Below, piece after piece: positions 60,436 through 64,000 of a stretch of DNA of 64,000 nt (positions within the stretch are counted from its first letter, which is position 1; the number at the start of each line of letters is the position of its first letter). Below the pieces are notes generated by a model. The model did no database searches. It was not told the origin of the DNA and worked only from the letters and a program-made list of their open reading frames with translations. Made by a program: the position numbers and the translations under genes. Source of the stretch: Diploscapter coronatus (taxonomy: Eukaryota > Nematoda > Chromadorea > Rhabditida > Rhabditidae); contig OZ038422.1 in the NCBI GenBank assembly GCA_964036155.1, positions 14,593,201-14,657,200 of the forward strand, written 5' to 3'.

Positions 60436-60522
60436 CAGGCCTAGGGAGCACTCTCGTCAGACGAAAAAACCTATGGGGAGTAGATCGCAAGGGGGTTCTG
60501 ACGATCGTCCTCCCTAGGCCTG
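60436..60522. repeat. CCTAGGGAG-family element, best-preserved copy, 87 bp
   Basis: The terminal repeat CAGGCCTAGGGAG is perfect at both ends (CTCCCTAGGCCTG). The inner CGTCAGACG and CTGACGATCG pair imperfectly, with TATGGGGAGTAGATCGCAAG in the middle. It is a clean reference copy for the family seen at 3.4, 30.8 and 57.1 kb. Confidence 0.75.
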
Positions 60523-60870
60523 AAGTAGGATAAGTTTACAAGCGGGTGTTTGAGGACAATATAAATACCTTTTGTTCTGGCTTTTGAAATCATTCGAAAT
60601 TCACTTATTCATATTCATAAGATCTCGTTCATAATCGATCCCTTTCATTTCTTCTTTGTCATATTAAATCCAAATGTGCCGGTTAGATAAACTCAGTTTT
60701 ATCAAATATCATTTTACTTGATCAAAAAGCCTCACCAAACTAACAATAAAACCGTACGTAAAACAACTTGCTTGGGGTGAAAATAAATAATATAAAAAAC
60801 AATAAAAAGAAATGGATGAAATCATTGTAGAATTGAGATAGATCAAAGAGATTTAGTAGAAAATCCAAAT

Positions 60871-63800
60871 TCAGTCCTCGTCGTTCTTCAGCTCGCCGAA
60901 CACAGCTGTCGGCACGCTGCGAGTCGCAATTTCTGAAAATATTCAAGGTTTTTTCGAAAAATTTAAAAAATGAAATCTTAAAATGTTCAACAAAAAACAC
61001 TCCACCTTCGGCTGCTTGCTGTCCATTTTCATCCTCATCGTCTTCGTCCATCTGAATGTCGATTTCCTCGGGATTTTCAGTGGTGCTTTGCTGCTGCGTC
61101 TTCGATGCTCCGCGGACAAATGCAATGTTGCCATCCTGCGTCTTGTGCTGTTGGGCGACCTGTAAGCATTTAATTTAAGTTTTTGTAGAAATTAGATTCT
61201 TTAGGAAATTTGTTGAATTTTAGCCGGGAGAAATGGACATTTTTAAAATGTTTTTTTTATTTATAGATTTTTATATAAGAAAAATATAATCTTTTTCATA
61301 AGACATTTGTTGAAAAAACATTTGAATCTTTTTTGAAAATTTGATATTTTACCTCCTTGGCTCTTTCCTCCAACGCGGTCATCGAATCTCCTCCAGTGCC
61401 GGACGGTGGCTGAAAATTTGCATTTTAGATACTTTGAAAAGCAATGCTTCGAAAATATTCAAATTCTTATTGGTCCATATTTTGGAAGTTAGAATTAACC
61501 TTGAAGAAAATTTATAAAGTCAAATCTGATATTTTGATATGGTAAGCGCAAGCTTTACGATTTACTCATTTAAAAAATATTTTACCTGGACGCCTCCAGC
61601 GGCGATCATCTGAGCCGACATGAAGTTGACGTTCGCGTTGTAGGTCGCCTGCAAATTTCATTTTTAGAAAATTGAAAAAAAATCTAGAGTGCAAAGAAAA
61701 ATCGAAATTCTTAATACCTGGACGGATCGTTTGATCCTGAGCATCTCCCTGACAGTATCTTCGTTTCCGTGCTTCACCTCGAACTCCTTCCACGTCTCCC
61801 AGAATTGAGTATGAGCCTAGAATTTAAAAATTATTTCTAAGGCGCGTTTCAAAACTTTTGAAATGAAAATTTTCTTATTAAATATGATATAGATTTTCTT
61901 GCGTAATCATTACCCCATCAAAGTTTAAATACAAATAATACGAATTTCAACAGTTTTGAAACGAAATTCTGCTATAAATTGTAATAGTTGGGTCTTTTCA
62001 GTATTTAAGAATTTTTTTTTTTGCAAATTCTCACCCTGGGATCGCAAATCTCGCTGGCGTGCGCGTAGATGGCCCTGGCGCGATCGATTTCACCCAGCGT
62101 TCGCTCCATTTGTGCGTAGCGGAGACTCATCTCTCTGCAAATTTGAATGAGTTTTGAAATTGTAGATTTTTAAGTTTGAAAAAATGTTTCATTTGAAATG
62201 GAGTAACATCATCGAAATCTCTAGACACTATACAAACCCAATTCGCTCGATGCAATTAAATAAGAGGTGGACATTTTGAGATTAAAAATCATAAGTTTCA
62301 AAAAATAGTCAAGTAACTCTTCCAAATAAAGTTGAATATTGTTCTGTTGGTATTCGAACGACCGACAAAATCATTTTACAAATTCATTTTTACGGATTTA
62401 ATTTATTTTCTATTTTTACCTGGACTTATTCTCGGGTAGCACAGAGATGGAGTGTTCATAGATGGGCCTGCAATGGGGCAGACCATACAGCTCCGCAGCT
62501 TTTTTCAGATATATATTGAACATCTGGAAAAAATATTGCACTTTTAAATGTTTCATAATTTTATAAGAATTTTCAAGAATCAAAGAGAAATAATATGTTG
62601 CACTTCATTCGGTTAATAGAAAAACGTAGCCTGCTAATCAAATCTATGCGACATTTCAAAAGGACGTGAAAAAGGTATGTTTCAGAAAATTAGTGAAATA
62701 GCGCACAGATATTGGTAGTACTTCTGCCTTCTGTTTCGCTCCGATACTAATAAAAATACTCTAATGATTTTCATCTATCTCAATTTTGAACAATGAATGT
62801 TTCAGTAAAAATAAAAATCTGATAGACAAATTTTCTATATTACGTAATTCCTCCTCATATTCTGCGCCAATAATAAAATACAAAAGTGAATTTTACCGAA
62901 TACATATCCTCCTTATCGACCGCTTCAGTGGCCCTGTTGTAGATGCTCATCGCGTGTCTCGCCAAGCCATGCTCTTCTTCCAGCTTCGCGTACAGAAGGA
63001 AGATATCTGAACAAGTGAATATGAAATTATTAGACCCTAATCTCAAAATTGAGAAACTACACAAAAAAATGTCAGATAGAATTATGAAATTTTATGAAAC
63101 AAATTTCAAACAATTTAGCTTAAATTATATACGATTTTCTTATTTTGATGCAAATAATAATTTAACGCTACTAGAAGTTATCTGATGGAGAAAAAATTGA
63201 AGTATATTTTTAAAAAACAAAAACACTAACTCTTAGCAAACTTCCCAGGACAATTCTCCAGACACTGTTCGAACAAGTCACGGGCTCGTTCGAGTTTCTT
63301 GCCGCCCTGAATTTTTTTCTATTTTCTAATTCTAAACGTCGGTTAATCCTCTAATTTTTACAATTGGACTATAGGACATTTGATGAAACATTTGCTCTTT
63401 TTAGTTTTATTAATTTTGAAATTCTAGTCTTACTTATCAACTTTTGATTAATCATACCATGGCTGAATTAGATGATATATTAATTGAAACATATTTTCGG
63501 AAAGGAAACTTACATATCGTTTGATGAACTTGGTGAGGTAGAGATTCCAGATGTCGAACACTTGGGGCCACTTGAACAGGTTAATGCCTCGCTCATAGGC
63601 CTGAAAATAAAATGATTTTTTAATTCAATGATTCGATTTTTCAACCGAGTAAAATTTTACGCTCTTTAAATCTCAGTCATTCTAAATATGGCATTTTAGA
63701 GATATTCATTTAGGAGGAAAATAGGACTAAATTTAGGAAGTTTTGAAGAAAATGGAATTTCAAAAAATCGCATACCTTGAAAGCATGTTCGAAGTACTCG

Positions 63801-63895
63801 TGCTCTTCCAAGAACATGGCGTAGTTGATGACGATTTGCGGGGTCGCGATTCGCAGATCCAGAATTCGCTCATACACAGCGCGGCACGAGTCGAC
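60871..63895 (-). CDS. syf-1: SYF1/XAB2 pre-mRNA splicing factor, 5' part outside window
   Basis: HAT-repeat scaffold of the NineTeen-associated part of the spliceosome, nuclear; in vertebrates XAB2 also serves in transcription-coupled repair. Eleven exons in view read [20 protein letters not shown] (first, 63779-63895), then [110 protein letters not shown] and [19 protein letters not shown]. An acidic [16 protein letters not shown] stretch and [15 protein letters not shown] with TGA at 60871-60873 close the gene. Each HAT motif shows the spaced aromatic and W/Y residues. The C-terminus matches human XAB2 closely in order and content. The N-terminal HAT repeats must lie beyond the right edge. 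Confidence 0.93.
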
Positions 63896-64000
63896 CTGAA
63901 ATTTGAATTTTGATCAAATATTTAGGTTTCACCTTTTTTCAGGTTCATCTGAGCTAATTTTAACCCGATCATCCTTGACATATGTCGTTTTCATTTTAAA

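Overview
The window looks like chromosomal DNA of a nematode, most likely a rhabditid. Genes are broken into many small exons by introns that are mostly 45-400 bases long and end in TTTCAG. The DNA is AT-rich, and the gene families (tandem Str-type serpentine receptors, C-type lectin-like proteins, divergent acetylcholine-receptor-like subunits, sniffer-type short-chain dehydrogenases) are typical of nematodes. There is no prokaryotic, viral or CRISPR content. Exon joins below were worked out by hand from splice sites, reading phase and family motifs.

Layout. 0.1-2.9 kb (+): most of a cytosolic HSP70 gene, cut at its 5' end by the window. 3.6-11.1 kb (-): three tandem paralogous short-chain dehydrogenases. 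11.4-13.1 kb (-): a TMEM53/DUF829 protein, divergent from 13.7-16.9 kb (+), an HMBOX1/HOT1-like homeobox protein whose homeodomain has lost its recognition residues. 18.5-21.9 kb (-): a seven-helix receptor. 21.9-26.9 kb: a gene-poor stretch. 26.9-33.7 kb (+): a decayed C-type lectin-like pseudogene, an intact paralogue with a mucin-like stalk, and a stray pair of terminal exons. 34.4-45.0 kb (+): a chemoreceptor array with one rhodopsin-like receptor and five Str-family copies in graded states of decay. 46.3-47.0 kb (-): a small secreted peptide made largely of tyrosine and lysine. 47.9 kb (-): initiator tRNA-Met. 49.4-55.9 kb (-): two tandem Cys-loop channel subunits, the first carrying a 1.6 kb palindrome in an intron. 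56.2-57.0 kb (-): the 3' end of a WD-repeat gene with no visible start. 57.2-59.9 kb: inverted copies of a cassette holding an intron-containing tRNA-Gly; another copy lies at 48.5 kb. 60.9-63.9 kb (-): the 3' two-thirds or less of syf-1/XAB2, running out of the window.

How it fits together. The ends of the window hold conserved housekeeping genes (HSP70, SYF1, HMBOX1-like, TMEM53-like). The middle is accessory, fast-evolving sensory and secreted gene families shaped by tandem duplication, pseudogenisation and many small inverted-repeat elements. At least four repeat families are visible: one with ends like CAGGCCTAGGGAG, the tRNA-Gly cassette with its associated GCCCACTCTGCG element, the 1.6 kb palindrome, and several single hairpin elements. 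The observations most worth following are the HMBOX1-like protein, the repeated tRNA-Gly cassette, the Tyr/Lys peptide and the unusual channel pair.
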